32,598 nt of DNA, from contig JAHDBI010000035.1 of assembly GCA_020630475.1 (NCBI GenBank), positions 1 through 32,598 on the forward strand, written 5' to 3'. Under the pieces are notes generated by a model. It saw only the letters and a program-made list of their open reading frames with translations. It did not search any database and was not told the DNA's origin. This DNA is from Saprospiraceae bacterium (GTDB lineage Bacteria > Bacteroidota > Bacteroidia > Chitinophagales > Saprospiraceae). This document shows, one piece after another, positions 17,448 through 25,664 of the stretch. Every line of letters begins with the position of its first letter. Positions within the stretch are counted from its first letter, which is position 1. Made by a program: the position numbers and the translations under genes.

Positions 17448-19436
17448 ATGGCTAATACTGTTATACAATATTCCAAAGGAAAATTAAGCAAATCAACGCT
17501 TAAGGAATTATACATTCGAATGTTAACTCCTAGGATGATTGAAGAGAAGATGTTGATTTTATTGCGTCAAGGTAAAGTGAGTAAGTGGTTTTCAGGAATT
17601 GGACAAGAAGCGATCTCTGTAGGCTGTACTATGGCCTTAGAAGAAGACGAAATGATCTTCCCAATGCACAGAAATCTCGGTGTTTTTACTTCAAGAGATA
17701 TTCCATTAGAAAGGCTGTTTTGTCAGTGGCAGGGTAAAGCCCTAGGGTTTACTAAAGGACGGGATCGTTCTTTCCATTTTGGTGCACCTGATTATAATAT
17801 AGTTGGAATGATATCTCATTTAGGACCACAACTTTCACTTGCTACGGGAATTAGCTTAGCTCATAAATTAAAAAAGGAAAAAAAGATTTCTTTGGCTTTT
17901 ACTGGAGAGGGAGGAACAAGTGAGGGAGAATTTCATGAGGCTCTAAATGTCGCAGCAGTGTGGAAGCTACCAACCATTTTTGTTGTAGAAAACAATGGCT
18001 ACGGATTATCTACTCCTGTCTCAGAGCAATTTGCCTGCGAAAGCATTGCTGACAAAGGGATTGGTTATGGGATGAACGCTATAAGTATTGATGGTAATAA
18101 TATATTAGAAGTTTACAACACCATAAATGATATTGCTCAAAAAATTCGAAAGAAACCTGAGCCATGGCTTGTAGAATGTCGAACATTCAGAATGAGAGGG
18201 CATGAGGAGGCATCAGGAACCAAGTACGTTCCTAAAAAGCTTATGGCGAGTTGGGCTAAAAAAGATCCTATTCAAAATTTTGAACAATTCTTGTTGGCTG
18301 AAAAGATTATAGACTCGAAATTTATTGAAGAGCATCGAGCTGAAATAAAAAAACGAATAGAGAATGGTTTAGCCTTGGCTGCTGATCAACCTAATATCGA
18401 ATCTGATTATTATAGCGAAGCAAACGATCTCTTTAAGTCTTACACACCAAAAGAGAAATCGCCTGGTAAGACTAAAAAAGAAATGCGCTTTATAGATGCC
18501 ATTTCGGATGCTCATAAATTGGCTATGAAAAAACATGATGATCTTATCATCATGGGTCAAGATGTTGCTGAGTATGGTGGGGTGTTTAAAATAACAGATG
18601 GTTTTGTTGATGCCTTTGGAAAAGAACGAGTGAGAAATACGCCAATTTGTGAGAGTGCCATTATTGGGGCTGGTATCGGATTGAGTTTGAGGAATATGAA
18701 GTCCATTGTCGAAATGCAGTTTTCTGACTTTTCAACTTGTGCGTTCAATCAGATAGTAAACAATGTTTCCAAGTTGCATTATCGTTGGGGTCACGCCCCA
18801 AATATGGTCATTAGAATGCCTTGTGGTGGTACAGTAGGTGCAGGACCTTTTCATTCTCAAACCAATGAAGCATGGTATGCTCACTCCCCGGGCTTAAAAA
18901 TAGTTTATCCATCTAATCCTGTGGATGCCAAGGGCCTATTATTAGCGGCGATTGATGATCCAAATCCGGTGATGTATTTCGAGCACAAAGCATTATATCG
19001 TCAGATAAGTGAGGAAGTGCCTAGTAATTATTATACAACACCGATTGGAAAAGCGGTTGTTGTAAGTGAGGGCTCTGACTTGACCATAGTCACATATGGT
19101 CTCGGAGTTCATTGGGCGCAAGCCGCAAAAGAAAACTTGGACGTCGATGTTGAAATCATTGATTTAAGAACAATCGCTCCCATTGACTACCAAACAATTG
19201 AGACTAGTATTAAAAAAACAAACAAGGTGATTGTCTTACATGAAGACAGCATGTTTGGTGGATTTGGTGGAGAGATTAGTGCTCATATTGCCGAGCACTT
19301 GTTTGAACATTTAGATGCTCCTATTAAAAGAGTGGCAAGTATGGACACCCCAGTTCCTTTCGCGAAAGCACTGGAGAATATATATATGCCGATAGATCGA
19401 TTAAATGAGGCAATAGAAACTTTGATTCAATATTAA
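17448..19436 (+). CDS. 2-oxoacid dehydrogenase E1, alpha and beta fused
   Basis: A thiamine diphosphate-dependent E1 component that decarboxylates a 2-oxoacid and passes the acyl group to an E2 lipoyl protein. The 662 residues join the alpha subunit (about 1-330) to the beta subunit (about 345-662). The alpha half has the ThDP motif starting G153-E-G and ending N182-N183, with Glu where Asp is usual. The beta half contains GQDVAEYGGVFKITDGF, a P-[IL]-C/S-E-type CESAIIGAGIGLSL segment, the RMPCGGTVGAGPFHSQTNEAW region and a transketolase C-terminal domain. The substrate (branched-chain 2-oxoacid or pyruvate) cannot be decided from sequence alone. E2 and E3 are not nearby. The ATG is 54 bp after recO. 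Confidence 0.92.
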   Translation: MANTVIQYSKGKLSKSTLKELYIRMLTPRMIEEKMLILLRQGKVSKWFSGIGQEAISVGCTMALEEDEMIFPMHRNLGVFTSRDIPLERLFCQWQGKALGFTKGRDRSFHFGAPDYNIVGMISHLGPQLSLATGISLAHKLKKEKKISLAFTGEGGTSEGEFHEALNVAAVWKLPTIFVVENNGYGLSTPVSEQFACESIADKGIGYGMNAISIDGNNILEVYNTINDIAQKIRKKPEPWLVECRTFRMRGHEEASGTKYVPKKLMASWAKKDPIQNFEQFLLAEKIIDSKFIEEHRAEIKKRIENGLALAADQPNIESDYYSEANDLFKSYTPKEKSPGKTKKEMRFIDAISDAHKLAMKKHDDLIIMGQDVAEYGGVFKITDGFVDAFGKERVRNTPICESAIIGAGIGLSLRNMKSIVEMQFSDFSTCAFNQIVNNVSKLHYRWGHAPNMVIRMPCGGTVGAGPFHSQTNEAWYAHSPGLKIVYPSNPVDAKGLLLAAIDDPNPVMYFEHKALYRQISEEVPSNYYTTPIGKAVVVSEGSDLTIVTYGLGVHWAQAAKENLDVDVEIIDLRTIAPIDYQTIETSIKKTNKVIVLHEDSMFGGFGGEISAHIAEHLFEHLDAPIKRVASMDTPVPFAKALENIYMPIDRLNEAIETLIQY

Positions 19437-19514
19437 TATTTGTCTTGACCCTCTTTCTATTCTGGTTTAGATTTATTTGTCGAACCAATTCCCTAAAAGG
19501 ATAATACATACTTC

Positions 19515-19563
19515 ACATCACTAGGCGATTACGTTTGAAAATAATTTGACCTTGTAGTGATGT
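19515..19563. repeat. 9-bp inverted repeat between convergent genes
   Basis: ACATCACTA (19515-19523) is the exact reverse complement of TAGTGATGT (19555-19563), with 31 bases between. It lies in the 214-bp spacer between the E1 gene and the convergent sulP and may help end either transcript. Confidence 0.5.
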
Positions 19564-19585
19564 TTGTGGATTGAAATGGTATCAA

Positions 19586-19615
19586 GGATAAAAATGGTTT
19601 AAACCATTTATATCC
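19586..19615. terminator. 30-bp near-perfect palindrome, probable bidirectional 3'-end hairpin
   Basis: The centre AAATGGTTTAAACCATTT is a perfect 18-bp palindrome, extended to 30 bp by GGATA on the left and TATCC on the right with one mismatch. It sits 36 bp beyond the sulP stop (minus strand) and about 150 bp after the E1 stop. It lacks a clean T-run, so a strong intrinsic terminator is not proven; position between convergent genes is the main argument. Confidence 0.45.
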
Positions 19616-19650
19616 CTCCTCGTTCATAACACAATATATCTTAGATTAAA

Positions 19651-21180
19651 TTAAACCTCATCCGTAACCACTTTGTACGTAGGATCTTCGATTACATTCA
19701 CATCAATAATCTGATCGGCATTCTGTAATAACCTTCGACAATCTTTGCTCAAATGTTTTAAGTGAACCTTCTTTCCTACCTTATGATATCTCTCAGTAAT
19801 CTTGTTTAAAGTTTCAATTGCTGACATATCCACGACTCTGCTTTCTTTGAAATCAATGACTACGTTTTCTGGATCATTTAACACATCAAATTTAGAATTG
19901 AAAACTGCGGTTGAACCAAAAAACAAAGGTCCATACATCTCGTAATACTTAGCACCGTTATCCCCTATTCTCTTTCTTGCTCTAATCCTTGTCGCGTTAT
20001 CCCAAGCAAAAACCAAGGCAGAAATAATCACACCAAGAATTACAGCTAAGGCCAAGTTGTGCAGGAATACTGTGACCAGTGTAACCATGACCATTACAAA
20101 AATATCAGACTTTGGCATTCGATTAAACGTTCTAAAACTCGCCCATTCGAATGTACCAATAGCTACCATAATCATCAATCCTGTTAATGCCGCCATTGGG
20201 ACCATTTCAATTAATCCGGATCCGAACATGACAAAAATCAATAGCATTATTGAAGCTACAATACCTGACAATCTTGCTCTAGCACCATTTGAAACATTAA
20301 TCAAACTTTGACCAATCATTGCACATCCACCCATACCTGAAAAGACACCCGATAACATGTTGGCAATACCTTGCGCTACGGCTTCTTTGTTTCCTCGTCC
20401 TCTCGTTTCTGTAATCTCGTCAACTATATTCAACGTCAATAAACTTTCAATCAAACCAACACCTGCAACGATTGCGGCATAAGGAAAAATGATTTGTAAT
20501 GTTTCAAAACTTAATGGAACACTCGGAATATGAAAAGGTGGAAATCCACCCTGTATAGAGGCCATGTCTCCGACAGTTTTAGTATCAATATCAAAGCCTG
20601 TTACAATGGCAAAGACGACCAAGATTGCTGCAAGGGATGCTGGGATGATTTTCGTGATTTTAGGTAAACCCCAAATAATTAACATCGTCAGTAAAACTAA
20701 CGCCAGTAATATGTACAACGATTGTCCTACTAACCAACTCCCAGTAGGGTCCTTAAATTGGTCTAATTGAGACAAGAAAATGATAATAGCTAAACCATTC
20801 ACAAAACCAAATATTACGGGGTGAGGAACCAATCGAATGAGTTTTCCCAGCTTTAAAAATCCTGCTGCTACTTGGATCATTCCAGCTAATACTACAGCTG
20901 CAAAAACGTATTCTATTCCATGGGTTTTAGCTAATACTACGATCACAACCGCAACCGCACCAGTTGCTCCTGATATCATGCCAGGTCTTCCTCCTAAAAC
21001 AGACGTAACTAAGCCCATTACAAATGCCGCATATAAACCCGTCAATGGACTCAAACCAGCAATCATTGCAAAAGCGACAGCTTCTGGCACAAGGGCAAGC
21101 GCTACAGTAAGTCCTGATAAAATCTCTGTTTTATAATCAACTTCTTGTGATAGATCGAATAGATTAAAATACTTCTTCAT
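19651..21180 (-). CDS. SulP family inorganic anion transporter with STAS domain
   Basis: An inner-membrane transporter of the SLC26/SulP family; bacterial members carry sulfate, bicarbonate or dicarboxylates. The 509 residues hold a hydrophobic core of about 12-14 membrane segments (about 20-400). This core includes the family signature region LTVALALVPEAVAFAMIAGLSPLTGLYAAF (about 24-53) and SGATGAVAVVI. A cytosolic STAS domain follows (about 425-509, NVVIDFKESRVVDMSAIETLNKI). The substrate cannot be told. The ATG start is clear. A 430-bp gene-free leader region precedes it, with a cluster of hairpins 150-310 bp upstream, so it probably has its own regulated promoter, although no TAnnTTTG was found. 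Confidence 0.93.
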   Translation of the reverse strand: MKKYFNLFDLSQEVDYKTEILSGLTVALALVPEAVAFAMIAGLSPLTGLYAAFVMGLVTSVLGGRPGMISGATGAVAVVIVVLAKTHGIEYVFAAVVLAGMIQVAAGFLKLGKLIRLVPHPVIFGFVNGLAIIIFLSQLDQFKDPTGSWLVGQSLYILLALVLLTMLIIWGLPKITKIIPASLAAILVVFAIVTGFDIDTKTVGDMASIQGGFPPFHIPSVPLSFETLQIIFPYAAIVAGVGLIESLLTLNIVDEITETRGRGNKEAVAQGIANMLSGVFSGMGGCAMIGQSLINVSNGARARLSGIVASIMLLIFVMFGSGLIEMVPMAALTGLMIMVAIGTFEWASFRTFNRMPKSDIFVMVMVTLVTVFLHNLALAVILGVIISALVFAWDNATRIRARKRIGDNGAKYYEMYGPLFFGSTAVFNSKFDVLNDPENVVIDFKESRVVDMSAIETLNKITERYHKVGKKVHLKHLSKDCRRLLQNADQIIDVNVIEDPTYKVVTDEV

Positions 21181-21611
21181 TCTTGTTTATAATAAATCTT
21201 ACAATACGCAGCGTCAACTACGTTCATCTTTAATCAATAAAAGTTTTTGGAAAGCTCTACCTCAAGTTGGTGACTGTTGTCGGATAATTTTCGTAGAGAA
21301 ATTGAATTTTATAAAAGGATGCAAGAGTACTCCTTTTTGGAGTGATAAGCAATGTAAAAAGCAGAAACTTATGCTTTGTTCAACAATAAAGTTTAGTACC
21401 TAAACTTATGCTATTTGCCCTTTAAGGCAAAGCACCAAATTTAGTTTGGCATTAGCATGAAGCCCCACCAAACATCTTGATGGAAGCTTCAAGAAAGGGA
21501 TTAAATTTTTTACAACTATCTTTTAAAAAAATTTGGTTTTAGCAGACATTTTCAGCTTTCGTTTCAATATAAAGACTGCTGCTATAACATTTATATTAGA
21601 CTTCTAACTCC
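21181..21611. other. Gene-free region with abutting hairpins (core 21329-21490)
   Basis: No coding frame. The core contains ACTCC/GGAGT (21329-21343), AAAGCA/TGCTTT (21358-21377) and AAGTTTAG/CTAAACTT with a TAC loop (21389-21407). Directly abutting is an outer stem ATGCTA/TAGCAT (21408-21458) enclosing TTTGCC/GGCAAA (21414-21431) and CCAAA/TTTGG (21435-21449). Directly abutting that is GAAGC/GCTTC (21459-21490). The element AAACTTATGCT occurs twice (21365-21375, 21403-21413). It lies between the lipoprotein stop and the sulP start. A structured RNA or a palindromic repeat cluster are both possible; the strand is undetermined. Confidence 0.6.
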
Positions 21612-22148
21612 TTACTTAGTTGTTTCGAAGCATTGGTCAATAATCTTTCCATTAGTAATTGATATTGACTCACCATTTCCCGTAGTTGCTATGAAATTAA
21701 AGTTTGCACTGAAGGTTTTATTTGCACTATCACAACTAGTGAATTCAAAAACGCCCGATCCACTCGGAAATACATTTCCACCAATAGCAGAATACACCTT
21801 AGAATCCTTGAAAAAAGAGCATACTACAACTTGATCATCGGGTAATGTTTCTAAATTAAATGATTCTAAATCTGGACAAATCTGTGGGTCATTCAAAGGC
21901 TGAATTACTTGAAAATCCATTCGATCGCCCGACGCTGTAAAAAACACTAAAATAAGTTCAAGTATATTAGAGTCTGTTAGTTGAACTATTGAAGAACCTA
22001 ACACTTCCCCGCTTACATAATTTACGCCTTCAGCACTAAAGCTTACATTGGAACATTCTGATGTTGTAGGTGGTGTACTCGATTCAGATCCACAAGACAA
22101 AAACAAAAGAGAATTTATGAAAATTAGTAACAATGTATTTTTAAACAT
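21612..22148 (-). CDS. Small lipoprotein of unknown function
   Basis: A 178-residue protein with a lipoprotein signal peptide: a hydrophobic stretch ending in LLFLSC followed by GSESS. Cys23 would be lipidated after LspA cleavage. The mature part is beta-rich, with a C-terminal FSANFNFIATTGNGESISITNGKI segment reminiscent of DUF6252-type Bacteroidota lipoproteins (recalled, not searched). Four further cysteines in the mature part could form disulfides. The ATG at 22146-22148 is chosen because it places the signal peptide at the very N-terminus; a longer reading frame would overlap trhO and bury it. It is 37 bp downstream of trhO and probably co-transcribed. It is predicted to sit in the outer membrane or periplasm. 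Confidence 0.8.
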   Translation of the reverse strand: MFKNTLLLIFINSLLFLSCGSESSTPPTTSECSNVSFSAEGVNYVSGEVLGSSIVQLTDSNILELILVFFTASGDRMDFQVIQPLNDPQICPDLESFNLETLPDDQVVVCSFFKDSKVYSAIGGNVFPSGSGVFEFTSCDSANKTFSANFNFIATTGNGESISITNGKIIDQCFETTK

Positions 22149-22185
22149 GTTTGTTTTTTTATTAAAAGTAATGTTTTGAAACAGA

Positions 22186-23223
22186 TTAAAGGTCATTTCC
22201 TTTTCGATTAGCCTTATATCGACCTTTTCCAAACTTCGTCCCGTTAAACTCAGTAGTTCCCTTTAGCATCTTGCGTTCATCTTCGGGAAGGCGATTAAAT
22301 TCTTTACACTTTGTAGAGCAACAATCTTCTTTTTTTGGGGCGCATTCTGTGCATTGAATGAACAAAATATGACATGCATCGTTGGCACAATTGACATGTC
22401 GATCACTTGGATTTCCGCACTGATGGCATTTAGAAATGACTTCTTCAGAAATACGTTCACCCATTCTATCATCGAAAACAAAGTTCTTACCGACAAATTT
22501 ATTTTCAATTCCTTGCTCTTTGGCTTGACGTGCATACTCTATGATTCCGCCATCCAACTGATATACTTTTTCAAAACCTCTGTGCTTAAAATATGCACTC
22601 GCTTTTTCACAACGAATCCCTCCTGTGCAGTACATCACTATATTTTTTTGGCGGTGCTCATCTAAAATATCCTCAACTATTGGAAGTGATTCCCTAAAGG
22701 TTTCTACATCTGGAGTAATCGCGTTTTTAAAATGTCCTACTTCGCTTTCGTAATGATTTCTCATATCAACAACGACCGTATCATTTCGACTAGTTAGTTC
22801 ATTAAATTCTTTGGCATTTACATGAATGCCTTTATTCGTTACATCAAAACTTTTATCGTCTAAACCATCCGCAACGATTTTAGGCCTGATCTTAATGTTC
22901 AATTTAATGAATGATTTACCATCATCTTCAATAGCAATATTCAATCTTATGTCTCTTAAAAATAGCACTTCTGACATCGCTTTTTTAAAATCTTCAAAGC
23001 GAGAATCCGGAACAGAGATCTGACCATTTACTCCTTCTTCAGCGACATAAATTCTCCCTAAGACACCGCATTCATCTAATAATAGATAAAAATGATCTCT
23101 AAAAATCTGAGGATTTGGTAAATGGTAATATTGATAAAAAGAAAGGGTTGTTCTTTTTTCGTCAGTATTTAACAGACGTTCTTTTAAGACTCGACGGTCT
23201 ACTCGATTGTGTAATCTTTTCAT
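22186..23223 (-). CDS. trhO: tRNA uridine-34 hydroxylase TrhO (rhodanese-type)
   Basis: Catalyses oxygen-dependent 5-hydroxylation of uridine 34 in tRNA (the YceA family). The 345 residues contain an N-terminal acylphosphatase-like domain (about 22-115, with YVAEEGVNGQIS). A rhodanese domain (about 140-235) has the active-site loop VMYCTGGIRCEKAS, Cys199 and Cys205. A C-terminal cysteine-rich tail (CHQCGNPSDRHVNCANDACHILFIQCTECAPKKEDCCSTKC) probably binds zinc. ATG start at 23221-23223. A TAnnTTTG element lies 36-43 bp upstream, overlapping the end of the subtilase gene, so it may be transcribed from its own promoter. It lies 43 bp downstream of the subtilase gene. Confidence 0.95.
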   Translation of the reverse strand: MKRLHNRVDRRVLKERLLNTDEKRTTLSFYQYYHLPNPQIFRDHFYLLLDECGVLGRIYVAEEGVNGQISVPDSRFEDFKKAMSEVLFLRDIRLNIAIEDDGKSFIKLNIKIRPKIVADGLDDKSFDVTNKGIHVNAKEFNELTSRNDTVVVDMRNHYESEVGHFKNAITPDVETFRESLPIVEDILDEHRQKNIVMYCTGGIRCEKASAYFKHRGFEKVYQLDGGIIEYARQAKEQGIENKFVGKNFVFDDRMGERISEEVISKCHQCGNPSDRHVNCANDACHILFIQCTECAPKKEDCCSTKCKEFNRLPEDERKMLKGTTEFNGTKFGKGRYKANRKGNDL

Positions 23224-23258
23224 GTCGCAATTGCAGTTTACGATGAATAAATTTTACA

Positions 23259-23266
23259 CAAAAGTA
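23259..23266 (-). promoter_or_regulatory. Candidate -7 element for trhO
   Basis: On the minus strand TACTTTTG fits TAnnTTTG and would start transcription near 23252, about 30 bases before the trhO ATG. No TTTG at -33 is visible, so this is a weak call. Confidence 0.35.
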
Positions 23267-25033
23267 CTAATGTTTAATGATTTTTTGTGTCCATATTTTT
23301 CCCTCGACTTCCGTCGAAAGTATATATACTCCACTAGAGAGTGGCGAGACATTCACATCTAATCTCGTTTTATTCGTTGGGATAGTCATTAATAGTTTTC
23401 CTTGTAAATCGTACAAATTCAAGGATTCATGCAAATTCACATTAGGAGAAATGATACTGAATCGATCCGTGATTGGATTAGGAAAAACTTGAATTCCAAA
23501 TTCATCATCTACAGAATTGGTACCACTGACATAATCCATGGCCATTTCAACTGCAGCCAAAGCATTAATCCGGCCATATCCATAAACAGGATTTGGAACT
23601 TCACTACCTGGAACTCCATGACATTCTTCATCTGTTGTTTTAGGATCTGCTGTTAATTCAAGAATTGTTTCTATCGCTTCTACATCACCTGCTATGCTAG
23701 GGTTAGCAGAAATCATCAAGGCTACCGTTCCAGCCACATGAGGACCAGCCATACTCGTTCCACTCCAGGTACCAAACTCATTGTTCAATTTAATAGACCT
23801 CACTGCAACACCGGGTGCGGAAACATTCGGCTTGAGCCTAAAACTACTATCAACAGAAACCATACCTCGACTACTAAATCCGGCTATCGTATCATTTTCT
23901 GCAGTGGCTCCAATAGTAAAACTGTTTTCAAACATAGCTGCAGGTCTTGATATGGAGCCGCAACCATTCGATCCATTATTTCCTGCAGAAACCACCACCA
24001 CAATACCAGAACTTTTTAAGTTATTCACTGCCAAGTCCATCATGAACCAATTGGTTGAATCGCATCCTTCTGATTGAGGGCAAGACCAACTATTATTAAT
24101 GACGTGTGGTGCTTTAGATGGATCAGGATTCTCCCCATTTAGATCTGTAGGCGCCAAAAACCATTCAAAACATTCTAAATATGTACTAGGTTTACCCCAA
24201 CCTCTTTCCATATTGCGACAAGCAATCCAACTTGAGGCGGGTGCAACACCGATACTATTATCATCATCTTCTCCAACCATAGTACCCATAGTATGTGAAC
24301 CATGTCCGTGATCATCACATGGTATTATAATATCTAATCCGCAAGGGTTGTTTGAAGGATCTACAATACTGTCATTGTGGAGCGGGCTTATTTCTCTTAT
24401 GGCATCATGCCAATTATAATTATGGTCTGAGGACGATTCGTTGTATCCACGATATTTAGATTGTATTAATGAATTTTCCCAATCAAATCCAGTGTCTTGT
24501 CCTCCTATGACTACACCTTGTCCACGTATTCCTAAAGACCAAACAGAGTCAGCTTGTATCTTTTTTATTCCCCACTCTGGTTCTGCTGTTCGAAGTTCTA
24601 TTGGTGAATTCAACTCTTGGACTTCTTCTAAAGCAATGTTGGTATTGGCAGAGATTCTTAAAACATTCTTTTTCTGAGCAATTTTTCTTAATGTTTGATG
24701 ATCACTTTTTACTCTTATGCAATTAACCAAAAAGTACGATTGGTGGAAAATGTTATTTTGACTCAGTTCCTTAAGAATACTTTCTTGGCTTAAAGAAGCA
24801 TTTCTTTTAAGTTGGTTATAAACAAAACGAGCTTTGTCCGTTTTTGACTTTTGATTGAGGTGATGAAATTCAAGTTGATTTTCAAGAAAAACCAAATAAT
24901 CCATCTCATTTATATTCAGCTCATAATCCCCTAGAATTTGTTGGTCTAACTTTAGCTTCCAAGACTCCTGTGCAGAAACCACTGTAGATAGTAGTAATAG
25001 ACTTATTAAATTAAATAGGATGATATGTCTCAT
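23267..25033 (-). CDS. Secreted S8 family serine peptidase with T9SS sorting domain
   Basis: A subtilisin-like protease of 588 residues. It has a signal peptide (MRHIILFNLISLLLLSTVVSA), an N-terminal region to about 150 that resembles a propeptide, and a catalytic domain. The triad is Asp180 (GGQDTGFDW), His244 (GHGSHTMGTM) and Ser427 (GTSMAGPHVAG), with oxyanion Asn near 352 (SAGNNG). A type A sorting domain (about 505-588, QVFPNPITDRFSI ... SSGVYILSTEVEGKIWTQKIIK) directs export by the type IX system and cell-surface anchoring or release. The ATG at 25031-25033 is preferred because the signal peptide then sits at the N-terminus; an in-frame ATG 60 bases upstream adds an unlikely extension. 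It is probably an extracellular degradative enzyme. Confidence 0.93.
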   Translation of the reverse strand: MRHIILFNLISLLLLSTVVSAQESWKLKLDQQILGDYELNINEMDYLVFLENQLEFHHLNQKSKTDKARFVYNQLKRNASLSQESILKELSQNNIFHQSYFLVNCIRVKSDHQTLRKIAQKKNVLRISANTNIALEEVQELNSPIELRTAEPEWGIKKIQADSVWSLGIRGQGVVIGGQDTGFDWENSLIQSKYRGYNESSSDHNYNWHDAIREISPLHNDSIVDPSNNPCGLDIIIPCDDHGHGSHTMGTMVGEDDDNSIGVAPASSWIACRNMERGWGKPSTYLECFEWFLAPTDLNGENPDPSKAPHVINNSWSCPQSEGCDSTNWFMMDLAVNNLKSSGIVVVVSAGNNGSNGCGSISRPAAMFENSFTIGATAENDTIAGFSSRGMVSVDSSFRLKPNVSAPGVAVRSIKLNNEFGTWSGTSMAGPHVAGTVALMISANPSIAGDVEAIETILELTADPKTTDEECHGVPGSEVPNPVYGYGRINALAAVEMAMDYVSGTNSVDDEFGIQVFPNPITDRFSIISPNVNLHESLNLYDLQGKLLMTIPTNKTRLDVNVSPLSSGVYILSTEVEGKIWTQKIIKH

Positions 25034-25181
25034 AAAAAGCCTGTTTATTTTCCTACAAGTTAGTCCGAAAAAGTGTGATTGAAAAGAAAACAATGTCTGC
25101 TGGAACTAAAACACCTCATTAAATTTTAATTAAAGACAAATAAGGAGAATTAGTTGCAGGTATATATTATTATATATAATA

Positions 25182-25189
25182 TATATTTG
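25182..25189 (+). promoter_or_regulatory. Promoter -7 element of the DksA-like gene, next to an AT palindrome
   Basis: TATATTTG matches TAnnTTTG and lies 21 bp before the ATG at 25211. It overlaps the right arm of an inverted repeat ATATATTAT (25162-25170) / ATAATATAT (25176-25184). The repeat may be an operator, but alternating AT sequence forms such repeats easily. Confidence 0.55.
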
Positions 25190-25210
25190 CAGTTCATAAA
25201 TGATTGTTTT

Positions 25211-25585
25211 ATGGCAAAAACAGAGAAAACAAGGTATTCAGACAGCGAACTTCAGGAGTTTAAAGAGTTGATAGATGATAAAATTATGAAGGCTGAAGAG
25301 CAGTTGCAGTTTTATTTAGATCAGCTGAAAGAAAGAGCTGATAATCCTGATGCAAAAATGAAGGGAATTGATGACAGCCTCGGTTCTGTTGAAACCGAAA
25401 GACTTCTGAACTTATCATCCAGACAAAAAAAGCATATACAACATTTAAAAAATGCTTTATCGCGAATTGAAAACAAGGTATACGGAGTTTGTCGGGAAAC
25501 AGGTAAGCTCATTTCTAAGGAAAGACTTAAAGCGGTTCCACACGCAACATTGAGTATTAGTGCCAAACAGTCTACAAGAAAGTAG
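25211..25585 (+). CDS. TraR/DksA family protein with degenerate zinc finger
   Basis: A 124-residue DksA-like protein, a class that binds the secondary channel of RNA polymerase. A helical N-terminal coiled coil (about 10-80, ELQEFKELIDDKIMKAEEQLQFYLDQL) precedes a C-terminal domain ending YGVCRETGKLISKERLKAVPHATLSISAK. Of the four zinc cysteines only the first (VCRET) remains, as is usual for the Bacteroidota version. The ATG at 25211 is chosen because it lies just after the TATATTTG promoter and matches the family N-terminus (MAKTEKTRYSDSEL); a longer frame from 25154 would begin upstream of that promoter. lspA follows after 79 bp, a pairing I recall as conserved in Bacteroidota. Confidence 0.9.
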   Translation: MAKTEKTRYSDSELQEFKELIDDKIMKAEEQLQFYLDQLKERADNPDAKMKGIDDSLGSVETERLLNLSSRQKKHIQHLKNALSRIENKVYGVCRETGKLISKERLKAVPHATLSISAKQSTRK

Positions 25586-25634
25586 TGTTTATCTAAATTA
25601 AGGCCAATAACAATTTTGCTCTACTGAAATTTTA

Positions 25635-25658
25635 TATTTTTGCCATCCATAGAGGTGA
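25635..25658 (+). promoter_or_regulatory. lspA promoter -7 element and ribosome binding site
   Basis: TATTTTTG (25635-25642) fits TAnnTTTG. A Shine-Dalgarno-like GAGGTGA (25652-25658) lies 6 bp before the lspA ATG. Strong SD sequences are otherwise scarce in this window, so the site is notable. A TTTG at 25615-25618 is a possible but closely spaced -33 element. Confidence 0.5.
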
Positions 25659-25664
25659 CAAAAA

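Noticed and set aside
21612-22232. 206-residue version of the lipoprotein starting inside trhO
   Set aside because: It would place the lipoprotein signal 28 residues in from the N-terminus; the ATG at 22148 gives a normal signal peptide.
23277-24677. Several plus-strand frames of 70-98 codons opposite the subtilase
   Set aside because: They are antisense shadows of a clear protease gene with an intact triad and lack their own signals.
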